Below, piece by piece: positions 15,944-24,047 of a stretch of DNA of 28,309 nt. Below the pieces are notes generated by a model. The model was not told where the DNA came from, ran no database searches, and was given only the letters and a program-made list of their open reading frames with translations. The DNA lies in the NCBI GenBank assembly GCA_949746285.1, contig CATJZH010000061.1, positions 1 to 28,309 on the forward strand, in the 5' to 3' direction. A program made the position numbers and the translations under genes. The DNA comes from an uncultured Clostridia bacterium. Lineage in GTDB: Bacteria > Bacillota > Clostridia > TANB77 > CAG-508. How positions within the stretch are numbered: the stretch's first letter is position 1; every line of letters starts with the position of its first letter.

Positions 15944-16392
15944 TTATATATAATCCTCTTGTGAATTTAATATTTTCACACCTTTTACTCCAACATTTAC
16001 TTTTTTCAAATCCTTTTTTTGCTTTATTTTCATTTGGTGCTTCATACTTTTCATAAAATTCTGAAAAAACTTGTTCATTATATGAACTATTTATATTTAT
16101 ATCTACACCTAATAATACGACTATCATCAGAAATGATATAATAGCTATTATTCTTAATGTTTTTATTAAACTTTCTTTACTCTTAGTTAATACTGTTGCA
16201 ATAGCAGTTGATAAAATAGATATTCCGATTGCTATGAGTTGTGCATTTAGAAAGGCTGATTTAGTTTTTGCTATTGGATCTTCAAATGAAACTTTATATC
16301 CAAATAAATATACTGCTAAAAGTGATAATTCTATATCCACCACCATCTTTTTTAGTCGCAATATGAGGCAAACTTCCTCTATTTCTAAACAT
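15944..16392 (-). pseudogene. Membrane protein gene with two frameshifts
   Basis: The best start is the ATG at 16392, after TTGGAGGATTATT, opening MFRNRGSLPHIATKKDGGGY; that frame stops soon. The body of the protein (ELSLLAVYLFGYKV, then two clear membrane helices around IAIGISILSTAIATVL and IIAIISFLMIVVLLGVDI) is in a second frame. After the A-runs near 15990-16010 a third frame gives a natural end (KVNVGVKGVKILNSQEDYI) whose last codons carry the ribosome-binding site of the next gene. Two single-base-class shifts (near 16330-16345 and near 15990-16010) are therefore needed to restore about 145 residues. Family unknown. Confidence 0.6.
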
Positions 16393-16415
16393 AATAATCC
16401 TCCAAATTATCTTTT

Positions 16416-17195
16416 TTATATATCAAAATCTAATATCAATGGCATATGGTCTGATATATTAGTATCAATTACTTTAAAATCATTAACTTTTATTTTATCA
16501 TTTACAAAAATATAATCACATACTAAATCTCCTTTATCTAGATTATCATCAAAAGTTGGTCTAGTAGATTTAATATTATATTCTTTAATTAAATTTATCA
16601 TTTTTTCATCTATCATTTCTATACTTTTTGTATTTGGTAATAAATTAAAGTCTCCCACTACAATACAAGGAATATCTTTTCTTATTTTAGATAAAATAAA
16701 ATCTGATTGCATAATTGTTCTATCATCTCCTATTTTATCTTTATTCCAAAGTGCATGAACATTTATTACTTGAATATTTTTCCCATTAATATTTAAAATA
16801 GCATTTTGAATTGATCTACACCACTCTTTTTCCTTAAAATACGTTGCATCAAATCCTTGTTTATAATCATTATAATAAAATTGATTGTAATGTTCTTTTA
16901 TTTCATATTTAGATAACAATAAAGCTCCTTGTTCTGCTTTTCCACCAAAGTCTCTCGTTTTAATTCCATGCTTTATTATACCATCTGTAATAAATAATGG
17001 AGCAAACTCATTAAAAGAATATTCTTTTAAATTTACAAGTTCATTTTTAGATTTATACATATCAAAAACGTTTTCTTCTATTCCATTCATTGCTTCTTGA
17101 AAGGCACAAATATCTGCTTTTTGTTCTTCTACAAAATTAATAACACCACTTGTATTATCCATTTTTATACAAATATTCCAATTCAATAATTTCAT
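16416..17195 (-). CDS. Endonuclease/exonuclease/phosphatase (EEP) family protein
   Basis: 259-residue protein of the DNase I-like EEP superfamily. Catalytic landmarks are N7 (LNWNI), E34 (AFQEA), the VINVHALW strand, VVGDFNLLP (Asp and Asn) and the terminal SDHMPL (Asp-His). Members cleave phosphodiesters or phosphomonoesters of nucleic acids, phosphoinositides or other substrates; there is no signal peptide, so it probably acts in the cytosol. The ATG at 17195 has AGGAGAG upstream; the longer frame crosses the promoter. An extended -10 (TGTTATAAT, minus strand 17224-17232) suggests it is transcribed alone. Confidence 0.85.
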   Translation of the reverse strand: MKLLNWNICIKMDNTSGVINFVEEQKADICAFQEAMNGIEENVFDMYKSKNELVNLKEYSFNEFAPLFITDGIIKHGIKTRDFGGKAEQGALLLSKYEIKEHYNQFYYNDYKQGFDATYFKEKEWCRSIQNAILNINGKNIQVINVHALWNKDKIGDDRTIMQSDFILSKIRKDIPCIVVGDFNLLPNTKSIEMIDEKMINLIKEYNIKSTRPTFDDNLDKGDLVCDYIFVNDKIKVNDFKVIDTNISDHMPLILDFDI

Positions 17196-17223
17196 ATATA
17201 CTCTCCTATATTTTAGTAAAAAT

Positions 17224-17232
17224 ATTATAACA
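17224..17232 (-). promoter_or_regulatory. Extended -10 promoter of the EEP gene
   Basis: Minus strand TGTTATAAT, a TGn-extended TATAAT box about 29 bases before the ATG. No -35 box is apparent because a terminator hairpin occupies that position. Confidence 0.5.
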
Positions 17233-17233
17233 T

Positions 17234-17277
17234 AAAAAAAACTTAAATTGTTATTTTTTAACAATTTAAGTTTTTTA
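17234..17277 (-). terminator. Terminator of the XRE regulator gene
   Basis: ACTTAAATTGTTA (17241-17253), loop TTTTT, TAACAATTTAAGT (17259-17271), flanked by A7 and T6 runs; the stem is perfect. It directly follows the stop codon of the regulator gene at 17280. Confidence 0.85.
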
Positions 17278-17279
17278 TT

Positions 17280-18269
17280 TTAAAAATCTGGAATAGTTAC
17301 TTCATCTTCTATTGGAGAAACATTTGCCGTTATTTGAATATTCAAATGTTGTCTAGTATCTTTTATATCATCTTCATATTTATCAAAATTTAAACCTAAA
17401 AATTCATTACCATCTATTATTAACCATATATTATTTCCTAAATCAGAATTTCCAATATCATTATTCATCCAATTATATATCGTTTTTTCATCAGTACTTG
17501 TTTTTAAAAATTTATTATTAAAATCGTAAGCTAATTCTTTCTCAGAATAAAGTTCATATTCACAAATAAAACTATAATAGTCATTCATTGACTGTGTAAC
17601 CTTTTTTATTGGAGATATAAATTCATAATCTTTAATAACTTCTTTTTCAAAAGTTTTTAAATTTATTTTAGTTACATCTGCATAATGGTCCATACCAATT
17701 TCTTTATTTAAATCAATATAAACTTCTTCAACCTTATTTTGATAATATTCATCATCATAAGATGTAATTTTTAATAATTTTTTTCCATCTTCAGATACAT
17801 AGTATAAATATTCTTTTCTAAATTCTTCTGTATTATTTAAATCAACTTGTGTAATATTCTCTACAACTAATCCACTTTTTGTTTCGCCTATACTTTGAAA
17901 ACTTTCTTTGTATTTTTCAGCTATTTCATTAATTATATTTTTTCTTCTTTGTATATTTAAAATAAATAAAATTAAAATAACTAAACTTATAACCAATAGT
18001 ATTATAACAACATTTTTTACTATTTTTTTGTTAAATTTATTTACTTTTTTGACATTTGTCTCATTCATTTCTACTTCATCTTTTACTAATTCATCAACAG
18101 TAACATTATAAATTTCTGAAATTCTTATTAATTTATTTAATTCAGGAATAGCTCTTCCACTTTCCCATTTTGAAACTGTTTGTCTAGAAACCTCTAATCT
18201 TTCTGCTAATTCTTCTTGGCTCCAATTTTTATTTTTTCTATATTCATATAATTTCTCATTTAATTTCAT
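17280..18269 (-). CDS. Membrane-anchored XRE-family regulator
   Basis: 329-residue protein with an N-terminal helix-turn-helix (residues 1-62: LAERLEVSRQTVSKWESGRA is the DNA-reading part), a Lys-rich linker, one transmembrane helix (about 84-106, VVIILLVISLVILILFIL) and an extracytoplasmic domain of about 220 residues rich in Asp, Glu, Tyr and Asn. This layout suggests one-component sensing: the outer domain could respond to an envelope signal and the inner domain bind DNA. The ligand is unknown and the outer domain is not recognised. The ATG follows GGAGGAGATTAAT. It is divergent from the dehydrogenase gene at 18453, whose shared 183-bp promoter region is the obvious target. Confidence 0.83.
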   Translation of the reverse strand: MKLNEKLYEYRKNKNWSQEELAERLEVSRQTVSKWESGRAIPELNKLIRISEIYNVTVDELVKDEVEMNETNVKKVNKFNKKIVKNVVIILLVISLVILILFILNIQRRKNIINEIAEKYKESFQSIGETKSGLVVENITQVDLNNTEEFRKEYLYYVSEDGKKLLKITSYDDEYYQNKVEEVYIDLNKEIGMDHYADVTKINLKTFEKEVIKDYEFISPIKKVTQSMNDYYSFICEYELYSEKELAYDFNNKFLKTSTDEKTIYNWMNNDIGNSDLGNNIWLIIDGNEFLGLNFDKYEDDIKDTRQHLNIQITANVSPIEDEVTIPDF

Positions 18270-18342
18270 ATTAATCTCCTCCTTTGTACTTATACTATAA
18301 ATTTATTATATAACTAATTGTAAAAATATTCTATCAACTAAA

Positions 18343-18359
18343 GTTTAAAATTTGTAAAC
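18343..18359. promoter_or_regulatory. Possible operator between divergent genes
   Basis: GTTTA-N7-TAAAC (18343-18359) is a small dyad in the spacer between the XRE regulator and the dehydrogenase gene. It could be the regulator's binding site; in such AT-rich DNA it could also be chance. Confidence 0.25.
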
Positions 18360-18411
18360 CATTGGTTGCAATTAATATTTTTTTATAAAGCTATATTAAT
18401 TTCTTAATCTT

Positions 18412-18422
18412 TATAGTATAAT
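18412..18422 (+). promoter_or_regulatory. Promoter -10 region of the dehydrogenase gene
   Basis: TATAGTATAAT (TATAAT at 18417-18422), the same string as before the inositol-phosphatase-family gene. No convincing -35 box, consistent with activator dependence or an extended-10-like context. Confidence 0.45.
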
Positions 18423-18452
18423 GCAATTAAATTTATTATAAAGGAGATTAAA

Positions 18453-19388
18453 ATGAAAAAAGCATATTGTGGTCTTCCAGATTTTAATATTGAAGCAAAA
18501 CAAATTATAGAAAATGCTGGAATAGATTTAACAGTAGATACTGGTAATAGACCTGCTGGAGATAAATTAATTGATATATTACAAAAATATGATATTTTAA
18601 TTATTGGTGTATTTTCTAAATTAACTGCCGATATGATTAAATATGTAAAAACACCCAAAATTATAGCTAGCTTTTCTGTAGGATTAGATCATATAGATAA
18701 AAGTTTTTTTGAATCACCGTTAGTAAAAATAGTGAATATAAAAACTGCAAATTCATTATCTGTTGCTGAGCATATTTTCTCATTAATTTTATCTTTAAAT
18801 AAAAGAATTTTCGAATCAAATAGGCTAGTTTTAGATAAACGTGGTCATAGAAAAAATGTACACGAACGACCAGAAGATATATTTGGAAAAACTTTAGGGC
18901 TTATTGGTTGCGGAAATATAACATCTGAAGTTATAAGTTTTGCCAATGTATTCAAAATGAAAATAAAATGCTATACAAAGCATCCAGATAAACACACAGA
19001 TATGATAAGTAAAGGTGTTACTTTTGTATCTATGGATGAAGTCTTACAAAAAAGTGATATTATTAATATAAGTATTCCATTAACATCAGAAACACACAAC
19101 TTAATTTCAAAAGATAAAATTTCACTATTAAAACCTACAGCTACTTTTATAAATACTTCTAGAGCAGAAATAGTAGATACAAAAGCTTTAATAGAATATG
19201 CAGATTTATATGATACATTTTATGTAGGACTTGATATTGATTTAGATAATTATACAGATTTATTTAGTACATACAGAAATAATGTAATAGTTACTCCACA
19301 TACAGCTGGCATTTCAAAACAAGCTATATATAGAATGGATTTAGAAATTGCAAATAATGTAATATCTGCATTAAAATTTGTATACTAA
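18453..19388 (+). CDS. D-isomer-specific 2-hydroxyacid dehydrogenase homologue
   Basis: 311-residue protein of the D-2-hydroxyacid dehydrogenase family, which reduces 2-oxoacids with NAD(P)H. The nucleotide-binding motif is GLIGCGNI (residues 149-156), with INTSRAEIVD (R237 the catalytic arginine) and TPHTAG (H283 the acid-base histidine). The third catalytic residue, a Glu usually in a DVF-x-x-E-P segment about 29 residues after the Arg, is not seen: the segment reads DIDLDNY (261-267), with Asn266 at that position and Asp265 next to it. Activity may be altered or use another acid. The ATG follows AAAGGAG. Monocistronic, ending at a strong shared terminator. Confidence 0.85.
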   Translation: MKKAYCGLPDFNIEAKQIIENAGIDLTVDTGNRPAGDKLIDILQKYDILIIGVFSKLTADMIKYVKTPKIIASFSVGLDHIDKSFFESPLVKIVNIKTANSLSVAEHIFSLILSLNKRIFESNRLVLDKRGHRKNVHERPEDIFGKTLGLIGCGNITSEVISFANVFKMKIKCYTKHPDKHTDMISKGVTFVSMDEVLQKSDIINISIPLTSETHNLISKDKISLLKPTATFINTSRAEIVDTKALIEYADLYDTFYVGLDIDLDNYTDLFSTYRNNVIVTPHTAGISKQAIYRMDLEIANNVISALKFVY

Positions 19389-19390
19389 TA

Positions 19391-19420
19391 AAGAGGTGAG
19401 CCTCCAAAGCTCACCTCTTT
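19391..19420. terminator. Bidirectional terminator between dehydrogenase and cls
   Basis: AAGAGGTGAGC (19391-19401), 7-base loop, GCTCACCTCTT (19409-19419), followed by TTTT on plus: a GC-rich perfect 11-bp stem between convergent genes. Confidence 0.88.
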
Positions 19421-19432
19421 TCAACAACTGCA

Positions 19433-20932
19433 TTACATAAGTGGTGCAACCAATCTTAATAGTGCTTGCCAAATAGTTTTTAATAAATTAAATGATACTT
19501 CATCTTTTGATACTTGATGACTTTTTTTCATTGTATATACTAAATCTTTTTTTATATCTTCAATTTCTTTAACATTTTCAAAATAACATCCACATTCAAA
19601 ATGCAAATATAAACTTCTATAATCTAAATTTATAGTTCCAACTGTAGCAATATTATCGTCTGATACAAAAACTTTCGAATGTACAAATCCTGGTGTATAT
19701 TTATAAACCTTAACTCCAGCATTTACAAGAGGTTCAACATATGATTCTGATAATGTATATACTATTTTTTTATCTGGAATTCCTGGAATTACAATTCTAA
19801 CATCTACACCTCTTTTTACAGCTAATGTTAAAGAATTAATCATATCTGTATCTATAATTAAATATGGTGTAAAAATGTAAACATAATCATTTGCTTGATT
19901 TATAATATTTAGATAAACATCTTCGCCAGTAACTTCTTCATCTAATGGAGTTTCCGCATAAGGTACTACATATCCATTTTCTTTAGGTTTATTATTAAAA
20001 TTATATTTAAATTTTTTAAAATCTTTATCTTCATTTCTAAATGAATTCCACATTGTTAAAAACATAACAGTATAATTCCAAACTGCTTCTCCATAAATTC
20101 TTATCCCATTATCCTTCCAATGTCCATATTTGCTTTTTACATTTATATATTCATCTGCAATATTTATTCCTCCTGAAAAAGCTATCCTTCCGTCTATAAC
20201 AAGAATTTTTCGATGATCTCTATTATTCATAATTACACCAGCAATAGGATTTAATCTATTAAAAACTTCACATTTTATTCCTCTTTTTTCAAGTTCTTTA
20301 GGATAAGATTTTTTTAATGTAGTAACACTACCAAAATCATCATACATAACTCTAACGTCAACACCGCTTGCTGCCTTTTCCTCTAGTATTTCTAAAATTG
20401 AATCCCACATTTTTCCATGATTTACTATAAAATACTCAAAAAATATAAATTTTTCTGCACTTTTAAGTTCTTGTATCATAGCCTCAAAAGCTTTTTCTCC
20501 TAATGGATAATATGTAACATCATTATTTTTAGTTGTAGGATAGCCACAAAAATCACTTAAATATCGTATTCTACTATTATTTTTAAATTCCTCTCTTATT
20601 TTTTTATCTTGTACCAAGTACTTTTTACTACTCTGTTCACTTTTTACTATTCTTTTTAAAGTTTTACTATTTTTCTTATTTCTACCTATAATAATATATA
20701 GCAGTGTGCCTATTATCGGAAATATTATTAAAATTATAATCCATGGTAAAGTATAAGAATAATTTTTACTATACTTAATTAAAGATAATATAAGTAACAA
20801 ACTTAGTATTGTGAAAAACATATTTATTAATGCAATATGTTCTATAAAGTACAAGTACAAAGCTAAAGATAATGCTATTTGTGCTATTAAACCAATTGCT
20901 ACTATAATTGCTCTTTTTATTGCCATTTTCAT
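19433..20932 (-). CDS. cls: Cardiolipin synthase
   Basis: 499-residue membrane enzyme that joins phosphatidylglycerol molecules to make cardiolipin and glycerol. Two or three N-terminal membrane helices (about 7-30, 36-50, 62-82, the PLDc_N region) precede two phospholipase-D domains with complete HKD motifs: H240 in HRKILVIDGRIAFSGG and H418 in HSKVFVSDDNIATVGT. The ATG at 20932 is preceded by GGGG at a suitable distance; an ATG two codons later is the alternative. Its promoter (20962-20990) overlaps the terminator of the upstream kinase gene. The PLD-type fold and length (about 480-510) match bacterial Cls. Confidence 0.92.
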   Translation of the reverse strand: MKMAIKRAIIVAIGLIAQIALSLALYLYFIEHIALINMFFTILSLLLILSLIKYSKNYSYTLPWIIILIIFPIIGTLLYIIIGRNKKNSKTLKRIVKSEQSSKKYLVQDKKIREEFKNNSRIRYLSDFCGYPTTKNNDVTYYPLGEKAFEAMIQELKSAEKFIFFEYFIVNHGKMWDSILEILEEKAASGVDVRVMYDDFGSVTTLKKSYPKELEKRGIKCEVFNRLNPIAGVIMNNRDHRKILVIDGRIAFSGGINIADEYINVKSKYGHWKDNGIRIYGEAVWNYTVMFLTMWNSFRNEDKDFKKFKYNFNNKPKENGYVVPYAETPLDEEVTGEDVYLNIINQANDYVYIFTPYLIIDTDMINSLTLAVKRGVDVRIVIPGIPDKKIVYTLSESYVEPLVNAGVKVYKYTPGFVHSKVFVSDDNIATVGTINLDYRSLYLHFECGCYFENVKEIEDIKKDLVYTMKKSHQVSKDEVSFNLLKTIWQALLRLVAPLM

Positions 20933-20961
20933 ATTTCTACCCCATTCTTTCTTTGTCTTAA

Positions 20962-20990
20962 ATTATATATCTTTTTTAAAAAAATCTCAA
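20962..20990 (-). promoter_or_regulatory. Promoter of cls
   Basis: Minus strand TTGAGA (20985-20990), 17-base spacer, TATAAT (20962-20967). The -35 box lies inside the left arm of the upstream terminator hairpin. Confidence 0.65.
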
Positions 20991-21013
20991 TGCTAACACA
21001 TTGAGATTTTTTT
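20978..21013. terminator. Terminator of the phosphatase-kinase operon
   Basis: AAAAAAATCTCAATG (20978-20992), 6-base loop, CATTGAGATTTTTTT (20999-21013), a perfect stem with A/T tails. The stop codon of the kinase gene (20993-20995) is in the loop, so the last four codons are part of the terminator. Confidence 0.85.
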
Positions 21014-21526
21014 ACCGAATTTATCTTTATACCAAATATTTAATTCTTTTCTGGTTCTAAATATTAAAATTTTGTCATCTTGTATATTTTCAATAGCTTC
21101 TATTATTTGATGCCTTTTATTTTTTCTCCATTTTAAAGTATAACAAAAAAATTCTAAATCCATTTTTTCTTTACACCCAGGAATTTCTTTTTTTTCTTTT
21201 CCATGATTTTTTATGTATCTACCTAATATTCCTTTTAATTGATCTAATGTTGAATAATCTAAATATATAATAACATCAGATTTTTCTAATCTTTGTTTTA
21301 ATGTTGAATGATATGTCCCGTCAATTATCCACTCATCTTTGCTTACTTTTTCTAATATCATTTCGTCACGCTCATTTTTGTCTCTTGCTCGCCAATTCTC
21401 CAAATGATGTATTCCATCTATATGATACACTGGAAGTTTTAATTCTTTTCCCAAATTACTTGCAAGTGTGGTTTTACCCGTCCCACATCCACCAATTATA
21501 CTTATTCTTTTGGCTGTTTTTATCAT
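20993..21526 (-). CDS. P-loop small-molecule kinase-like protein (FlaR/adenylate kinase type)
   Basis: 177-residue P-loop protein with Walker A GGCGTGKT (residues 12-19), the segment YHIDGIHHLENWRARD and a strand WIIDGTYH, then DVIIYLDYS. This pattern is found in proteins annotated as topology modulation protein FlaR or AAA_18/adenylate-kinase-like; they are probably small kinases of unknown substrate. The tail is Lys-rich. It lies 16 bases after the phosphatase-Nudix gene and shares its transcript. Confidence 0.75.
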   Translation of the reverse strand: MIKTAKRISIIGGCGTGKTTLASNLGKELKLPVYHIDGIHHLENWRARDKNERDEMILEKVSKDEWIIDGTYHSTLKQRLEKSDVIIYLDYSTLDQLKGILGRYIKNHGKEKKEIPGCKEKMDLEFFCYTLKWRKNKRHQIIEAIENIQDDKILIFRTRKELNIWYKDKFGKKISMC

Positions 21527-21542
21527 CTATTTTCTCCTAAAT

Positions 21543-22727
21543 TTAATTTCTATTATGCCAAAAATCTAAAATTAATTTATCACGCAAAGCAATTGATTTT
21601 TTTGTAATAGTAGGTCTGTAAAATTCTCCATCTATCCCTTTAGCTTCTTTTAAAGCAATGTTCATTAATTTAATAGCTTCATCTACTGAATAAAAATCTA
21701 ATTTGAAACCTTCCATCTCATCCTTATTATCTGGTAATGGTTCTGCTACTAATCTTGCTTTTGATATATAATATACTTGTGTAAAAACAATTTCAGCAAC
21801 TGGATCACTAGGTCTAATTTCTATTGTTTCCCCAATATTATAAAAATCAGAAATATCTCCAAGATAACCTGTCATTTGTAATAAAATTTCTCTTACTTGG
21901 TGTAATATATTTCTAGTGGGTTCGATTGTTCTGGCTGGTAATTTACATTCTTTTGTATTTGAATATGTTTCAATTGCAAGATTGTCATCTTCTTTAGTAA
22001 ATATGATACAAGCTCTATATCTTATTTTTGGACATTTAGATATTTTATTAACATCTATTAAATCTTCTATTTTTAACTCAGGAAAAAGTAAAGATATTTT
22101 ATTAGGTGTTATTATTTGAAACAAGTTCTTGTTATTATCTGCTTCTATATCATTTTCTTTAATATTAAAAACAAAATCATTTTCATTTATATTCCTATAA
22201 GTAATTATTTCACTATTATTTGGTAAATATGTTGCTAACTCATCTGGATATAATGAATTTTTACTTAGAAGCATTTCAAATATTTTAGAAACGCCTCCAT
22301 GTGAAACAATTAAAACTGTTTTATCTTTATAGGCTCTGAGTAATTTTCCAAAAATGAAATATATAATTGGCCATGCAAATTCAAAAAAATTATTTATACT
22401 TAAAGGATTACTATAATCCCAAAGAATATCATAATTAAAAAGTTCTTTATTTCTCCCTTCATATAATGCATAATTTCGCTCTGACAAAGAATCTTCTATT
22501 ATTGTTGGAATTTTATTTGTACGTGAATTATTAATTATCTCCATAGTTTCTTTCGCTCTATTTAAAGGTGAACAAAAAGCTACATCTATTTTAGTATTTT
22601 GTAATTTTTCAGCCATTATCTTAGCATGTTCTATCCCTTCTTCACTAAGTGATATGTCAGCACTTCCTTGCATTTTTTTATGGTTATTCCAATCTGTTTT
22701 TCCATGTCTTACAAATAAAATTTCCAT
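21543..22727 (-). CDS. Histidine phosphatase fused to an inactive Nudix-like domain
   Basis: 394-residue two-part protein. The N-terminal half is a complete histidine phosphatase (phosphoglycerate mutase superfamily): RHGKTDWN with catalytic H8, the SPLNRAKETMEII motif, and SHGG with H143. The C-terminal half (about 200-390) resembles a Nudix hydrolase: KLPARTIEPT occupies the place of the usual LPGG-x-E stretch and REILLQMTGYLGD that of RE-x-x-EE-x-GY. The two metal-binding glutamates are Leu and Gln, so this part should not hydrolyse. The ATG follows AAGGAGAT. It heads an operon with the P-loop kinase. Phosphatase substrate unknown; the dead Nudix part may bind a nucleotide-like ligand. Confidence 0.8.
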   Translation of the reverse strand: MEILFVRHGKTDWNNHKKMQGSADISLSEEGIEHAKIMAEKLQNTKIDVAFCSPLNRAKETMEIINNSRTNKIPTIIEDSLSERNYALYEGRNKELFNYDILWDYSNPLSINNFFEFAWPIIYFIFGKLLRAYKDKTVLIVSHGGVSKIFEMLLSKNSLYPDELATYLPNNSEIITYRNINENDFVFNIKENDIEADNNKNLFQIITPNKISLLFPELKIEDLIDVNKISKCPKIRYRACIIFTKEDDNLAIETYSNTKECKLPARTIEPTRNILHQVREILLQMTGYLGDISDFYNIGETIEIRPSDPVAEIVFTQVYYISKARLVAEPLPDNKDEMEGFKLDFYSVDEAIKLMNIALKEAKGIDGEFYRPTITKKSIALRDKLILDFWHNRN

Positions 22728-22757
22728 ATAATTATCTCCTTACCTAATTTCTACTGT

Positions 22758-22766
22758 ATTATATCA
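22758..22766 (-). promoter_or_regulatory. Extended -10 promoter of the phosphatase-kinase operon
   Basis: Minus strand TGATATAAT (22758-22766), a TGn-extended -10 box, 31 bases before the ATG. The -35 region is only TTTTAA. Confidence 0.55.
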
Positions 22767-22792
22767 TAACTTTTTGCTTTTTAAAATACATA

Positions 22793-24031
22793 TTATTCTA
22801 CTTGATGTTTACTATATGTTTTCTTTGCACAAATTAATGCTATAACCATTATAGAAATATAAGTAACTATGGTCATAATTGGTAAATCTAAAATAATGTT
22901 TCCAAGCTTATACGATACCATTTTTGTAAAATTTGAATAAATTGCATTATATGGCATTAAAAATAGTATTTTATTTATAATTCCAAAACCTGATTTTATA
23001 CTTAAAAATACTGGTAACATTATAATACAAATATCAATTACCAATGTACTTATAGGATTTTTTATTTTTGAAGACAAAAACAATGTTAATCCTACAATTC
23101 CAAAAAGTACTGCATAAGAAATAACTACATTATATATAAGAGATTGTGCAAATGTTAAATTATATGGACTTAAAATATTTAAAAGTTGTATTGGAAGATT
23201 TCCTCCTTCTGCACCAAACATTAAAAATACAGCTAATATTGCAGATACTAAATATATTGAAAATAATATAAAAGCAAATATATATGAAGCAATTATTTTT
23301 GCAGTAGCTCCTTTACTTTTTCCATATTTAGTAGTTAATAATATTTTATCTGTTTCATGTTGATATTCGCCTGAAAAAACTGATGATATACATATGCAAA
23401 TTGCAATTAGACCAATAATAAGCATTTCATAAGTGCTATAAAGATTTGAATATCCAAAATAAAAATCATATTCAAAAGGTGTATTTACATTTTTAGATTT
23501 TTCTATCCAATATTCTTTTTCTTTATTGGTATATGTTCTTCCCTTATAATCCTGACTCGAAACTATAAGTTCTTCTATTCTCTTTTCCCTACTTTCATAA
23601 AAATTTTTTTCGTTTTCTAAATCTAATGTAGATAAACCATTTATATAATCATCTCCATATACATGATTTATGTTGGTTAATAAATTAAGTCTGTTATTTA
23701 AATATTTATTATAAACCTCTCGACTAAGATCTTTTTCTCCATAACTATCTATAGCAATATTATCTGGATTATTTTTTAATTCCTGTAATCTTTTTATTTC
23801 ATCTACAATTCTTTCATTTGTTAATACTCCAGCAATTTCTTTTATCTGTTTCTTTCTAAGAATAATAGCTGCTTTTCCTTTATAAGATTCTCCACTTTCA
23901 TCTGTTGCTAAAAAATCTGTTCCTGATAAAGAAAATAATAAAATTATCAAAAATAAACAACTTATAATTACAACAATATTCATTTTTTTATTAAATATTT
24001 TTTTTAATTCATATTTTACTAGTGCTCGCAT
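22793..24031 (-). CDS. ABC-2 type transporter permease
   Basis: 412-residue permease with an N-terminal helix (about 17-36), a large hydrophilic loop of about 160 residues rich in Glu, Lys and Asn (about 37-200), then five helices (about 205-225, 248-275, 300-322, 333-352, 380-402). The YQHETDKILLTTKYGKSK segment just after the first inner helix is typical of ABC-2 export permeases that replace or move envelope components. It is 16 bases after the ATPase gene and last of the sigma-factor operon. Substrate unknown, possibly peptide antibiotics or lipids. Confidence 0.82.
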   Translation of the reverse strand: MRALVKYELKKIFNKKMNIVVIISCLFLIILLFSLSGTDFLATDESGESYKGKAAIILRKKQIKEIAGVLTNERIVDEIKRLQELKNNPDNIAIDSYGEKDLSREVYNKYLNNRLNLLTNINHVYGDDYINGLSTLDLENEKNFYESREKRIEELIVSSQDYKGRTYTNKEKEYWIEKSKNVNTPFEYDFYFGYSNLYSTYEMLIIGLIAICICISSVFSGEYQHETDKILLTTKYGKSKGATAKIIASYIFAFILFSIYLVSAILAVFLMFGAEGGNLPIQLLNILSPYNLTFAQSLIYNVVISYAVLFGIVGLTLFLSSKIKNPISTLVIDICIIMLPVFLSIKSGFGIINKILFLMPYNAIYSNFTKMVSYKLGNIILDLPIMTIVTYISIMVIALICAKKTYSKHQVE

Positions 24032-24047
24032 AATATAAAATTCCTCC

